From Azorhizobium oxalatiphilum (GTDB lineage: Bacteria; Pseudomonadota; Alphaproteobacteria; Rhizobiales; Xanthobacteraceae): a DNA stretch of 64,000 nt. Below the pieces are notes generated by a model that was given only the letters and a program-made list of their open reading frames with translations, was not told where the DNA came from and did not search any database. The stretch lies in NCBI RefSeq assembly GCF_014635325.1, contig NZ_BMCT01000001.1, positions 186,001 to 250,000 of the forward strand, read 5' to 3'. This document shows, piece after piece, positions 52,966 through 62,397 of this stretch; position 1 is the first letter of the stretch; each line of letters starts with the position of its first letter. A program made the translations under genes and the position numbers.

Positions 52966-53901
52966 TCAGGGCATCAACGGCTCCGCGCTGCGATCCTCCC
53001 CCATCTCCGCCCGCGCGCGCACGGCGTCGCGCCTGGGCGAGAGCTGGAACAGGCGGCCGTATTCGCGGGTGAATTGCGATACGCTCTCATAGCCCACCGC
53101 GAAGGCGGCCTGGGTGGCCGAATGGCCCTCGTCCAGCATCAGCCGGCGGGCCTCGATGAGCCGCAGGCGCTGCTGGAACTGGCCCGGCGAGAGCGAGGTC
53201 ATCCGCTTGAAATGCTGGTGGAAGGCGGTGACGCCCATCCCCGCCGCCCGCGCCAGCCGCTCCACCGGCACCCGCTCGCGAAACGCCTCGCGCAGGATGG
53301 CGATGGCGGCGGCGAGCCTACTGGCATGGCTCTCGGGGGCGGCGAGCGCGCGCAGCTCCGCGCCGTGGCGGCCGGCCAGCAGCCAGTAGTGCAGCTCCAT
53401 CATCAGGCCCGGCCGCAGCAGCGGCACCGCCTCCGGCCGCGCCAGCAGTTCCATCAGCCGCGCGGCACAGCCGAGCACATGGGCGTCGGTGTCCTCGGTG
53501 AAGACGGTGCGGGCCGCCGCGAGCCGCTGCCCGGGGGCGGCACCGGCCTGCGCGGTCACTTCGCGCAGCAGGCTCATCTCCAGCTCCACCGCGATGGCCA
53601 TATAGGGCGCCTCCGGGCGCGCCGTCACGATTTGGCCCACCACCGGCAGATCGGCGGACACGATCACCGACTGCCCGGCGGTGACGAGGCGCATCTCGTT
53701 GCCGATGGTGAGGCGCTTGGTGCCCTGCAGAATGAGGCAAATGAGCGGCCGGTAGATGGAATGCAGCTCCCCGCGCGGAACCGTGACGTGCATCATGCGC
53801 AGGCCCGGCACCGGCGTGAGCGTCAGGCCGTCAGCATTGGCATGGGCTTGCGCGTGCCGGCCCACGGCGGATTTCAGCATGTGGAGGGTATCGTCGCTCA
53901 T
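52966..53901 (-). CDS. AraC-family transcriptional regulator (AraC_N type)
   Basis: A 311-residue regulator. The N-terminal AraC_N cupin-like domain (residues ~25-190) includes YRPLICLILQGTKRLTIGNEM and SADLPVVGQI. Two HTH motifs lie in the last 100 residues: VPVERLARAAGMGVTAFHQHFKRMTSLSPGQFQQRLRL and SATQAAFAVGYESVSQFTREYGR. It is divergent from the Tat-exported SDR gene with 135 bp between, so it probably controls that gene. Confidence 0.93.
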   Translation of the reverse strand: MSDDTLHMLKSAVGRHAQAHANADGLTLTPVPGLRMMHVTVPRGELHSIYRPLICLILQGTKRLTIGNEMRLVTAGQSVIVSADLPVVGQIVTARPEAPYMAIAVELEMSLLREVTAQAGAAPGQRLAAARTVFTEDTDAHVLGCAARLMELLARPEAVPLLRPGLMMELHYWLLAGRHGAELRALAAPESHASRLAAAIAILREAFRERVPVERLARAAGMGVTAFHQHFKRMTSLSPGQFQQRLRLIEARRLMLDEGHSATQAAFAVGYESVSQFTREYGRLFQLSPRRDAVRARAEMGEDRSAEPLMP

Positions 53902-54036
53902 GGCGCTGTTATAGCAGGGCGAGCGTGGCGCATCACCTGTCCTGAAGGATCAGGCAAATATTCCGCAGCGTCAGGCAAGCGGCGCCGGCGGGAGCTGTGG
54001 CTGGATGGGGCTCGCCATCCCACAGGAGATATCGCC

Positions 54037-54897
54037 ATGTCCGGCCAGCCCGAATTCCCCCGCCGCTCCCTTCTCGCGGCCGCTGCCACGATCACGGCGG
54101 CTGCCGCCACCCTTGGCGCCGCCAGCGCCCAGACCGCCGGTGCCACGCCAGCTCCCGCGCCGAGCGCCAGGGGCAAGGTCGCGCTGGTCACGGGCTCATC
54201 ACGCGGCATCGGCGCGGCGACCGCCAAGCGCCTCGCCCGCGATGGTTATGCGGTGACGGTGAATTATGTGAAGAGCCGCGATCTCGCGAGCGCCGTGGTG
54301 AAGGAGATCGAGGCCGCCGGTGGTCGGGCCATCTCCGTACAGGCGGATGTGGCCGATCCCGCCGCCGTGCGCCGCCTGTTCGAGGAGACCGCGAAGGCCT
54401 TCGGCGGTGTTGACGTGGTGGTCAGCAATGCCGGCGTCATGCGCCTCGCGCCGTTCGGCGAGATGTCGGATGCCGACTTCAACCTGATGATGGACGTGAA
54501 CGTGAAGGGCAGCTTCAACGTGCTGCGCGAGGCCGCCCGTCGGGTGCGCGAGGGCGGGCGCATCTTCACTCTGTCGTCCAGCATCGTGGAGCTGCGCAGT
54601 CCCACCTATGGCCCCTACACCGCCAGCAAGGGCGCGCAGGGCTATTATGCCAGCATCCTCGCCAAGGAGCTGGAGGGCAAGATGATCTCGGTGAACGCCA
54701 TCGCGCCGGGCGTGGTGAACACGCCGCTGTTCACCGATGGCAAGACGCCGCAACAGATCGCCGGCTTTGCCGCCCGCACGCCCATGAAGCGCCTCGGCGA
54801 GCCGGCGGACATCGCCGGCGTCATCGCCACCTTGTGCGCGCAGGATGGCGGCTGGATCAACGGCCAGACGGTGTTCGCCAACGGTGGCATCGTGTGA
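54037..54897 (+). CDS. Short-chain dehydrogenase with an N-terminal Tat-like signal
   Basis: A 286-residue classical SDR. The Rossmann motif is VTGSSRGIGAA (51-61), then NAGVM (131-135), and the catalytic Ser182, Tyr194-x3-Lys198. Preceding it are 45 residues with PRRSLLAAAATITAAAATLGAASA (residues 8-31), a twin-arginine-type export signal. A periplasmic NAD(P)-dependent enzyme is unusual, since nucleotide cofactors would need to be loaded before export. AGGAG lies before ATG 54037. The AraC gene upstream is its likely regulator. Substrate unknown. Confidence 0.9.
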   Translation: MSGQPEFPRRSLLAAAATITAAAATLGAASAQTAGATPAPAPSARGKVALVTGSSRGIGAATAKRLARDGYAVTVNYVKSRDLASAVVKEIEAAGGRAISVQADVADPAAVRRLFEETAKAFGGVDVVVSNAGVMRLAPFGEMSDADFNLMMDVNVKGSFNVLREAARRVREGGRIFTLSSSIVELRSPTYGPYTASKGAQGYYASILAKELEGKMISVNAIAPGVVNTPLFTDGKTPQQIAGFAARTPMKRLGEPADIAGVIATLCAQDGGWINGQTVFANGGIV

Positions 54898-55070
54898 GGC
54901 GAGGGGCGGGGCGCGCCGGGGAGGCTGGCGCGGCCCTTGCCTGCTGCGACATCTGCGGTTCCTTTGGCATATGAAGGGGGTCTCACGTTCTGGCACGTAT
55001 TTGAAGGTTGATCCCGCGCCCTGTTCTGATCTGATGTCCGGATTGCCGCGCGCGGGGTGGGCCGGGCCAG

Positions 55071-57341
55071 ATGACGACCGCTGTTACAGAATATATGGAG
55101 CAATACAAAAACGCGGTGCGATGGGTGGAGGGCATGCCCTTCCGCTGGGCGCGCAATGTGGGCGTACCGGGTGTGCTTCTGGCGATCCCGCTGGTGCTGC
55201 AAGCCTACATGGCCGGCAATGCCAAATGGCTCGGGCTGCTCTTCTTCCCGGTCGGATTGACCGTGCTGGGCGGCTTGAGCGGCTTTGTGGCCAGCCTCGC
55301 GTTGATGCGCGCCCTCAAACGGGGACGCGAGGCCGCGCTGCGGGCGGTGCCGTTGGCGGCCATCCTCGGCATGATGGCAGTGGCTGGGGCCAACGCGCTG
55401 GTCGGGCTGGTCGGCGTACTGGCCTCCGGCACCCAGGGGCGGATTCTCGAGGAGATGGTTGAGAGGCCGGGCAGGCCAGTTGGGTTCATTGCTGCTCTTC
55501 TGCTCATTCCCGTGGTGGTCGGGTTTCCGATCTCGCTTTTCTCCCGTCGTGGCCTGCGCAAGGCGTTGGACCTGGACACCGGGGACCGGGTTGCGCGCCG
55601 CTACATGGAAGAGCTGGAAACGGCGGATCAGGAGACGCTGAAGTCCGAGGCAGGTGCGGCGGCGGAGGGGGATGTGCAGGACGCACCTGCATCTGCCCTC
55701 TCGCCACCCCCTCTGCCCTCCGGTCCCCAGCCGCCGCCGCTGCCCTCCACCCAACGCCCGCCGCTCCTGCCGCCGGGCCATGACGGCAAGCACCGCCGCT
55801 TCAACAATTTCATTGCCCGCCACTGGCGGGGAGAGCTGTCGTTGCCGGTGTCCTATTGGGGCATCTCCTTCCTGGGCGCCATCGTCGTGGCGGCTGTCAG
55901 CGCGCTGATGGCGTTCCTGTTCGACGTGGACAAGGGCTATGAGCCGCGCGCCATCTTCTTCATGCTGGCGCTGGTCTGGGCCACGGTAGTGGTGGTGGCC
56001 GTTTGGCAGGTGGTCGGCACCTGGCGCTCGGCCGGCACTTATAGCCGCCAGCGCCGGGCCATGGGCCGGCGCACCGCGTGGGCGGTGGTCGCCCGCGTCA
56101 TGCTCGTCCTGACCGTAATCCGCGCGGGCGTGACCTTCGCCGATACGGGCATTCCGCAATTGAGAGAAACCTACAAGATGGCCTTCCGGGGCGATCCGGA
56201 CATGCCCGCCTATGCGCTGCGCGTCATGCGCAACGGCACGGAGATGGAGGTCTCAGGGGGCTTCAAATACGGCCTGACGCAGGATTTCGAGAAAGTGCTG
56301 GCGGCGTCGCCGCAAGTGCGCGTGGTGCATCTCACCAGCGTCGGCGGGCGGCTGGGCGAAGCCGCCAAGCTGGGGGAGGTGATCCGCGCACACGGGCTCG
56401 ACACCTATGTGTCGGCCCATTGCGAATCCGCCTGCACGCTGGCCTTCGTGTTCGGCGGGCGGCGCTGGGTGGCGCCGGACGGCAAGCTGGGGTTCCACGG
56501 GCCGAGCTTCGCGGGCCTGCGCGGCGCGCAACTGGCGGCGAGCCGGCAGTCCATGAAGGCGGACTATGTCCGTGCCGGCATTCCGACCGCTTTCTTGGAC
56601 CGGGCTCTGGCCGTTCCCGGCGACGACATGTGGTACCCGCCCCTGCCGGAGCTGCGCATGGCGAAGGTCATCACCGATGTGGCGGCCCGGGGGCAGTTCG
56701 CCGTCTCGGGCTATGGCATGATCCTGACGCGGGAGAAGATGGCGACGCTTCTGGCGGACTCGCTGCCGCTCTACGCGGCCCTCGAGGCGCGCATGCCGGA
56801 CGCCTATGGCACGCTGGTGGATGGCTTCTTCGAGGGCTATCAGAGCGGCCTCACGCAGCCGGAGCTTTACCATCACCTCGATGAGAAGGTGCTGCCGCTC
56901 CTTCTGGCCGCCAAGCGTACGGCGTCGGACGATGTGGTGGTGGCCTATGGCCGTCTGGCGCTGGATCAGTATCTGGCGTTGCAGCGCGATCCGGCCCGCT
57001 GCTATCGCTTCATTTCGCAGGGGGCGGAAGAGGACGGGGCGAGCGCGGCTTCCCTGCCGCCGGCTCTGAAGGAGCGCGCTCTGGAGCTGGCGGCGCAGGC
57101 GGTGCTGTCTTCCGCGCCACGGCCGGAGCCGGACCCGAAGGCCACCGATGCCGCCTTCCGGCGGGTCTTCGCCGCCCTGCGCAAACAGTATGGCGCGCGG
57201 GTGGATGTGCTGGAACAGTCGGATGTGCCGGCGGCGCGGCAGGCGGATTATTGCGCCATGGTCATTGCCATGCAGCGGGAGATTCTGGCGTTGCAGCCGG
57301 CAGAGGCGGCATTGCTGCTGCGGGAGACGCAGGCGCAGTGA
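55071..57341 (+). CDS. Multi-helix membrane protein with ClpP/SppA-like serine protease domain
   Basis: A 756-residue protein, possibly starting a little later. Residues 1-160 hold about four hydrophobic helices. A Pro-rich loop follows (about 205-235) and then three more helices (about 262-356). Residues 375-560 form a ClpP-crotonase-fold domain of the COG3904 type: VRVVHLTSVGGRLGEAAKLG, AHCESACTLAFVFGG with nucleophile Ser453, and KLGFHGPSF with His476. The C-terminal 180 residues are helical with no domain that I recognise. The substrate and role are unknown; a membrane or periplasmic protease is inferred. ATG 55071 has only weak ribosome-binding signals. Confidence 0.8.
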   Translation: MTTAVTEYMEQYKNAVRWVEGMPFRWARNVGVPGVLLAIPLVLQAYMAGNAKWLGLLFFPVGLTVLGGLSGFVASLALMRALKRGREAALRAVPLAAILGMMAVAGANALVGLVGVLASGTQGRILEEMVERPGRPVGFIAALLLIPVVVGFPISLFSRRGLRKALDLDTGDRVARRYMEELETADQETLKSEAGAAAEGDVQDAPASALSPPPLPSGPQPPPLPSTQRPPLLPPGHDGKHRRFNNFIARHWRGELSLPVSYWGISFLGAIVVAAVSALMAFLFDVDKGYEPRAIFFMLALVWATVVVVAVWQVVGTWRSAGTYSRQRRAMGRRTAWAVVARVMLVLTVIRAGVTFADTGIPQLRETYKMAFRGDPDMPAYALRVMRNGTEMEVSGGFKYGLTQDFEKVLAASPQVRVVHLTSVGGRLGEAAKLGEVIRAHGLDTYVSAHCESACTLAFVFGGRRWVAPDGKLGFHGPSFAGLRGAQLAASRQSMKADYVRAGIPTAFLDRALAVPGDDMWYPPLPELRMAKVITDVAARGQFAVSGYGMILTREKMATLLADSLPLYAALEARMPDAYGTLVDGFFEGYQSGLTQPELYHHLDEKVLPLLLAAKRTASDDVVVAYGRLALDQYLALQRDPARCYRFISQGAEEDGASAASLPPALKERALELAAQAVLSSAPRPEPDPKATDAAFRRVFAALRKQYGARVDVLEQSDVPAARQADYCAMVIAMQREILALQPAEAALLLRETQAQ

Positions 57342-57361
57342 GGCGCGCAGGCCAGTGCCCT

Positions 57362-58039
57362 CTAAAGCTGCCGGCCGAGGTTTTCCGCGAAGGAGAGGAT
57401 GTGCGCGCGCATGGCGGCTTCGGCGCCGTCCGCGTCGCGGCGGGCGATGGCGTCCACGATGGCGGCGTGCTCCTCCACCACGCGGTTATGGTGCTCGTGC
57501 TCGCGCAGCGACAGGAACCACACCCGCTGCGAGCGGTCGTGCAGATTGCGCAGGATGTCGCCCAGAACCATGTTGCGGGCAGCAGCCGAAATGGCGCCGT
57601 GGAAGCGGCGGTCGAGAGCCATCAGCGTGTCGGGATCGCCGGCCTGCGCCGCCGCCCGGCCGCGCGCGAGGGCGTCGTTCAGCGCACCGAGAACGGCATA
57701 GTCGGCCCGTTCCGCCGCGAGGCGGGCGCAGAACCCCTCGTTGAGCAGGCGCACGGCGACCATGTCCTGCACTTCGTCGCGCGTGATGGGGCGCACCATG
57801 ATGCCCTTGCGGGGCAGGATCTCGACGAGGCCGTCATGCATCAGCCGGTCGAAGGCCTGGCGCACCGGGGTGCGGCCGAGGCTCAAGGCGGAGGAAACCT
57901 GCGCTTCGCTCAGCGCCTCACCGGGCCGGAACAGGCCGGTGATGATCCGCTGCTTGATGATCTCGTAGGCTTCCTCGCGCAGCGAGCGCGGCGCCTCCTC
58001 AGGCTCGAGGGAGCGGAAGGAGGCGCCGTTCGCCTGCAT
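57362..58039 (-). CDS. GntR-family regulator with FCD domain
   Basis: A 225-residue FadR-type regulator. The winged HTH has LREEAYEIIKQRIITGLFRPGEALSEAQVSSALSLGRTPVRQAFDRLMHDGLVEILPRKGIMV (about 20-82). The FCD ligand domain follows (LDRRFHGAISAAARN, HNRVVEEHAAIVDAIARRD, the metal/carboxylate-binding His residues). It is the last gene of the leftward transporter operon, 2 bases after the DUF2848 gene, so it likely controls that operon in response to a pathway acid. Confidence 0.94.
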   Translation of the reverse strand: MQANGASFRSLEPEEAPRSLREEAYEIIKQRIITGLFRPGEALSEAQVSSALSLGRTPVRQAFDRLMHDGLVEILPRKGIMVRPITRDEVQDMVAVRLLNEGFCARLAAERADYAVLGALNDALARGRAAAQAGDPDTLMALDRRFHGAISAAARNMVLGDILRNLHDRSQRVWFLSLREHEHHNRVVEEHAAIVDAIARRDADGAEAAMRAHILSFAENLGRQL

Positions 58040-58041
58040 GC

Positions 58042-58728
58042 TCAGCCGTTCACCGGCAGCACGACCACGTCATAGCCGTGGCGGATGGTGCGCTTCAGCA
58101 CCGGGTCTTCCATCTCGAACTCGAAGCGCTCGGCCGGGCGGATGCCGCCGTGCACGGCGAACGTGCCGCAGAACATCACCGAGCCGGCGGAAAGATCCGC
58201 GCCCGAGAAGCCGGCCACGACCTCGTCCGGCGGCAGCATGGAGTTCACGGTGCCTTCCTGATAGAGCACGCGCTCACCGTCGATGATCGCGAACGAGCGC
58301 AGGATCAGGCTGTCCCAGTGCGGCAGCACGTCGTCCAGCACCCACAGCTCGGGGGCGATGGGCTTGTCGCACATCTGCTTGGAGACGGTGATGCCATAGG
58401 TCTCGACCTTGCGGTCGGTATGGTCGGAGCCGACGCCCAGATAGCGCTTGCCGCCCACGTTCACCAGCATGAACTCCACCTCGCCGGAGGAATCCGGGCC
58501 GGTGTTCTCCAGCACGGTCGCGGTGGTGAAGCGGGAGGTCGAGCAGCGGTAGTAGATCGGGGTCGAGGCGGGGCGGGCGACGCCCAGCTCTTCCAGCTCG
58601 ACGATGTGCTTCTCCAGCGCCACCTTGTCCCGGCCGGTCCAGCCGGCGATGACCGCGGTCGTGATGTCCAGGGTTTCCTGCCGGCTCGTGCCGCCGGAAT
58701 GGATGGTGAAAGTGAGCGCGGTGCCCAT
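58042..58728 (-). CDS. DUF2848 protein, FAH-like
   Basis: A 228-residue protein of the DUF2848 family, related in fold to fumarylacetoacetate hydrolases. Visible landmarks are VLENTGPDSSGEVEFMLVN, VGSDHTDRKVETYG, VLDDVLPHWDSLILRSFA, and SGADLSAGSVMFCGTFAVHGGIRPAERFEFEMEDP. These look like a metal/substrate pocket, but the reaction is unknown. Its place between the transporter genes and a GntR regulator suggests it acts on the imported compound. Confidence 0.85.
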   Translation of the reverse strand: MGTALTFTIHSGGTSRQETLDITTAVIAGWTGRDKVALEKHIVELEELGVARPASTPIYYRCSTSRFTTATVLENTGPDSSGEVEFMLVNVGGKRYLGVGSDHTDRKVETYGITVSKQMCDKPIAPELWVLDDVLPHWDSLILRSFAIIDGERVLYQEGTVNSMLPPDEVVAGFSGADLSAGSVMFCGTFAVHGGIRPAERFEFEMEDPVLKRTIRHGYDVVVLPVNG

Positions 58729-58773
58729 GATGGCGTGTCCTTGGAAGAGGGTCGTTGCCCGATAAGAATAGGG

Positions 58774-58811
58774 GGGACCGGCGGCAGGGGGGAGGGGGAG
58801 CCGCCGGTCCC
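58774..58811 (-). terminator. 12-bp stem-loop after the binding-protein gene
   Basis: GGGACCGGCGGC and GCCGCCGGTCCC (58774-58785 and 58800-58811) pair perfectly around 14 bases, in the gap after the substrate-binding protein stop. On the minus strand CCCCTATTCTTATC follows. It probably reduces or stabilises read-through so that the binding protein exceeds the downstream genes. Confidence 0.6.
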
Positions 58812-58824
58812 GTACTCGCAGGCC

Positions 58825-60000
58825 TTATTCAGGCATGCGGGTGTCGAGAAGGGTCCACTTGCCGCCCTTGACCTCGAGAATGTAGATCGGCTTCACGGCG
58901 TCGCCGTCCTTGAAGGAGATCTTGCCTTCCAGGGCGTCGAAGTCCTTCAGCTTGGCCAGCTCGTCGCGCACCGCGGTGCGGTCGGAGATCAGCTTGTCCT
59001 TGGTGCCGGCCACTTCGCCGCGCTTCATCGCCTCGGCATAGAGATAGACGATGTCGTAGACAGCGGCGTCCATCTGGTTGGGCTCGGTGCGGGCGATGCC
59101 GGCAGCCTTCGTGCGCTTGGCGAACTCGGCCGAGAAGGCCTTGGTCTTGTCGTTCACGTCGGGGAAGAAGGTGGTGCCGATGGTCAGCGTCTCGCCGGCG
59201 CCGTCCATGCGCTTGGGAAGCTCCGGATCAGCGATGGTGGTGCCACCGATGACGCGGGTGTTCACGCCCTGGCGCTTCAGCTCCTTGGCCAGATTCACGG
59301 CGCCTTCCGGGGGCGAGCCGAGACCGACGATGTCGGGGGCCATTTCCTTCAGCTTGGAGACCTGGGGAGAGAGGTCGAAGGCGGAGAGCTGGAAGTCCAC
59401 CGAGCCCTTGGCGGGGACGGAATACTTCTCGAACAGCTTCGGCACCACGACCGTGCCCATGGACTTGGACACCACGTCGTCGGTGGCGTAAGCGGCGGCG
59501 CCGGAAGCGGCCGGCAGGTTCTTGGACTTGATGGAGGCCATCACCTGATCGAGGACGATGCCCTCGTCGGTGGTGTTGCGGAAGCCGTAGGAGAAGCCCT
59601 TGGTGAGGCCCGGGGCCGAAGAGGCCATGGACATCTGCGGGATGCCGGCGCGCTCGCCCACCGGGAAGGTGGTGCGGATCTCGGACGAGGAGAACGGGCC
59701 GATGACGGCGATGGCGGCATCGTCGTCGGCGAAGCGGCGCAGCGCGGTGGTGGCCTGCTTCGGATCGCCGGCGGTGTCGAACTTGACCACCTTGATCTTC
59801 TTGCCGTTCACGCCGCCCTTGGCGTTGATCTCTTCCACCGCGAGATCGACCGCGATCTCGTTGGTGCCGGCGAGGCTCACATAGGGGCCGGACTTGGCCA
59901 TCATGTAGCCGAGGATGAGTTCACCATCGGCACGGGCGGCCATGGCGCCGGCCGAGACGGCGGCCAGCAGGGTTGCACCAAAGACAAGCGACTTCTTCAT
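58825..60000 (-). CDS. Branched-chain amino acid-type ABC transporter binding protein
   Basis: A 391-residue periplasmic binding protein of the LivK/type 1 family. The signal peptide is residues 1-24 (ending AMAARA). Family features are DGELILGYMMAKSGPYVSLAGTNEIAVDLAVEEINAKGGVNGKKIKVVKFDTAGDP and AVIGPFSSSEIRTTFPVGERAGIPQMSMASSAPGLT. It captures a small amino- or carboxylate-containing ligand; the true substrate is unknown. It lies after livF in the leftward operon. Confidence 0.93.
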   Translation of the reverse strand: MKKSLVFGATLLAAVSAGAMAARADGELILGYMMAKSGPYVSLAGTNEIAVDLAVEEINAKGGVNGKKIKVVKFDTAGDPKQATTALRRFADDDAAIAVIGPFSSSEIRTTFPVGERAGIPQMSMASSAPGLTKGFSYGFRNTTDEGIVLDQVMASIKSKNLPAASGAAAYATDDVVSKSMGTVVVPKLFEKYSVPAKGSVDFQLSAFDLSPQVSKLKEMAPDIVGLGSPPEGAVNLAKELKRQGVNTRVIGGTTIADPELPKRMDGAGETLTIGTTFFPDVNDKTKAFSAEFAKRTKAAGIARTEPNQMDAAVYDIVYLYAEAMKRGEVAGTKDKLISDRTAVRDELAKLKDFDALEGKISFKDGDAVKPIYILEVKGGKWTLLDTRMPE

Positions 60001-60029
60001 TGAACCGGCTCCTTGTGGAAGGGGGGTCG

Positions 60030-60755
<726 letters not shown>

Positions 60756-60760
60756 CGGCC

Positions 60761-61528
60761 TCACTCCTCGTCCGAGCCGATATAGGCTTCGCGCACTTTC
60801 GGGTCCTTCCGCACGACGGACAGCGGCCCCTCGGCGATCTTCTCGCCGAAGTTCAGCACCACCACGTTCTCGCAGATGCTGTCGACGAAGTGCATGTCGT
60901 GCTCCACCACCAGCAGGGTCAGGCCGGAGGCGATCAGCGCCTTCAGGTGGTCGCGCAGCGCATTGGTCTCGCTGGGGTTGAGGCCGGCGGCCGGCTCGTC
61001 CAGCATCAGCACGTTGGCCCCGGCGAGCGTGGCGCGCACCAGATCGATGCGCTTGCGCACGCCATAGGGCAGGGCGCCCACCGTCTCGTCCGCATACTGG
61101 CCGAGCCCGCTCTCCTCCAGCGCGCGACGCGCCTCCCGCTTCCACTTGTGGTTGGGGATGAGGCGATAGGGGGTGATCAGCGCGCAGAGCGAGGAGGCCC
61201 GCACATGCTGGCCCACCAGCAGGTTTTCCAGAACCGAGAGATGGCCCATGAGCCGGATGTTCTGGAACGAGCGGGCGACACCGGAGCGGATGCGCTGGCG
61301 CGAGGGCATGCGGGTGATGTCGGTGCCGTTCACATGGATGGAACCGGCATCGATGCCGTAGACGCCGCTGACCAGATTGAACACCGTGGTCTTGCCGGCG
61401 CCATTGGGGCCGATGAGGGCCGTGGCGTGGCCCTTGGGCACGGTGAACGACAGGTCGCGGATGGCGCGCACGCCGGCAAACGACTTCTGCAGGCCCTTTA
61501 TCTCAAGGGCAGGGGTGGCGGCGGTCAT
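60761..61528 (-). CDS. livG: ABC transporter ATPase LivG-type
   Basis: A 255-residue ATPase with Walker [10 protein letters not shown], the LivG-specific GVARSFQNIRLMGHLSVLENLLVG, a weakened signature (LPYGVRKRIDLVRAT), and Walker B VLMLDEPAAGLNPSE. The start at 61528 overlaps the livM stop (ATGA). livF begins 5 bases after its end. Confidence 0.94.
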   Translation of the reverse strand: MTAATPALEIKGLQKSFAGVRAIRDLSFTVPKGHATALIGPNGAGKTTVFNLVSGVYGIDAGSIHVNGTDITRMPSRQRIRSGVARSFQNIRLMGHLSVLENLLVGQHVRASSLCALITPYRLIPNHKWKREARRALEESGLGQYADETVGALPYGVRKRIDLVRATLAGANVLMLDEPAAGLNPSETNALRDHLKALIASGLTLLVVEHDMHFVDSICENVVVLNFGEKIAEGPLSVVRKDPKVREAYIGSDEE

Positions 61529-62397
61529 GCGGACGCTCCCTTGCCCTGAGCTTCGGTGCCCGCAGCAGCCTTGGGGCGGCGGCGGAAGATGCGGAACAGG
61601 GAGGCGGTGATGAGCCCCTGCGGACGCAGCGCCATGAAGACGATGATGAACATGGCGAACAGGGCATAGCGCCACTGCTCCGAGGCGCGCAGCAGCTCCG
61701 GCACCAGCGTGAAGAAGGCGGCGCCCACCAGCGGGCCCCACACGGTCTGCGTGCCGCCGAACAGCACATAGAGCACGGTGTAGACCGAGAGCAGCACGGA
61801 GAAGTGCTGGGCCTCGATGAAGTTGTAATGGTGGGCGTAGAAGGCGCCGCCGAAGCCGGCCACCGCCGCGCCGAGCGCGAAGGCGGACACCTGGATGCCG
61901 CGCACCGAAATGCCCATCAGGTCCGCGACCGTCGGGTCGCTCTTCACGGCGGTCAGATAGAGCGCATAGCGGGTGCGGGACAGCAGCACCATGAACAGCG
62001 TGACGCCGATGGCGGCCGCGAACACCACATAAGGCGAAGCGAACTCGGTGACGGGATAGCCGGCGGCGCCCCCCACCACTTCGAGGTTGAGGAAGATGGC
62101 GGCGATCACCTGCCCGAGGGCGAAGGTGGCCAGCGCCAGATAGATGCCGTGGGTGCGCAGCACCGGAATGCCGATGAGGATGCCCACCAGACCGGCGGCG
62201 GCGCTGCCGATGGGGATGGCCATCCACATGGGCCACATCATCTCGTTGGTGAGATAGGCGGCGGCATAGGCGCCCACCGCCATGAAGCCGGCGATGCCGA
62301 GATTGAGCTGGCCCGCCGCCATGGGCAGGTAGACGGCGTAGGCCGCCATGACATTGAAGGCGAGGACGACGAGGACGCCGGTCAGATAGCCGCTCAT
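61525..62397 (-). CDS. livM: Branched-chain-type permease LivM
   Basis: A 290-residue integral membrane permease with about eight to nine helices. The LivM signature region reads GLVGILIGIPVLRTHGIYLALATFALGQVIAAIF, and RGIQVSAFALGAAVAGFGGAFYAHHYNFIEAQHF follows. It shares its start with the livH stop (TGATG) and overlaps livG by 4 bases. The C-terminal tail is basic and Ala/Gly-rich. Confidence 0.93.
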   Translation of the reverse strand: MSGYLTGVLVVLAFNVMAAYAVYLPMAAGQLNLGIAGFMAVGAYAAAYLTNEMMWPMWMAIPIGSAAAGLVGILIGIPVLRTHGIYLALATFALGQVIAAIFLNLEVVGGAAGYPVTEFASPYVVFAAAIGVTLFMVLLSRTRYALYLTAVKSDPTVADLMGISVRGIQVSAFALGAAVAGFGGAFYAHHYNFIEAQHFSVLLSVYTVLYVLFGGTQTVWGPLVGAAFFTLVPELLRASEQWRYALFAMFIIVFMALRPQGLITASLFRIFRRRPKAAAGTEAQGKGASA

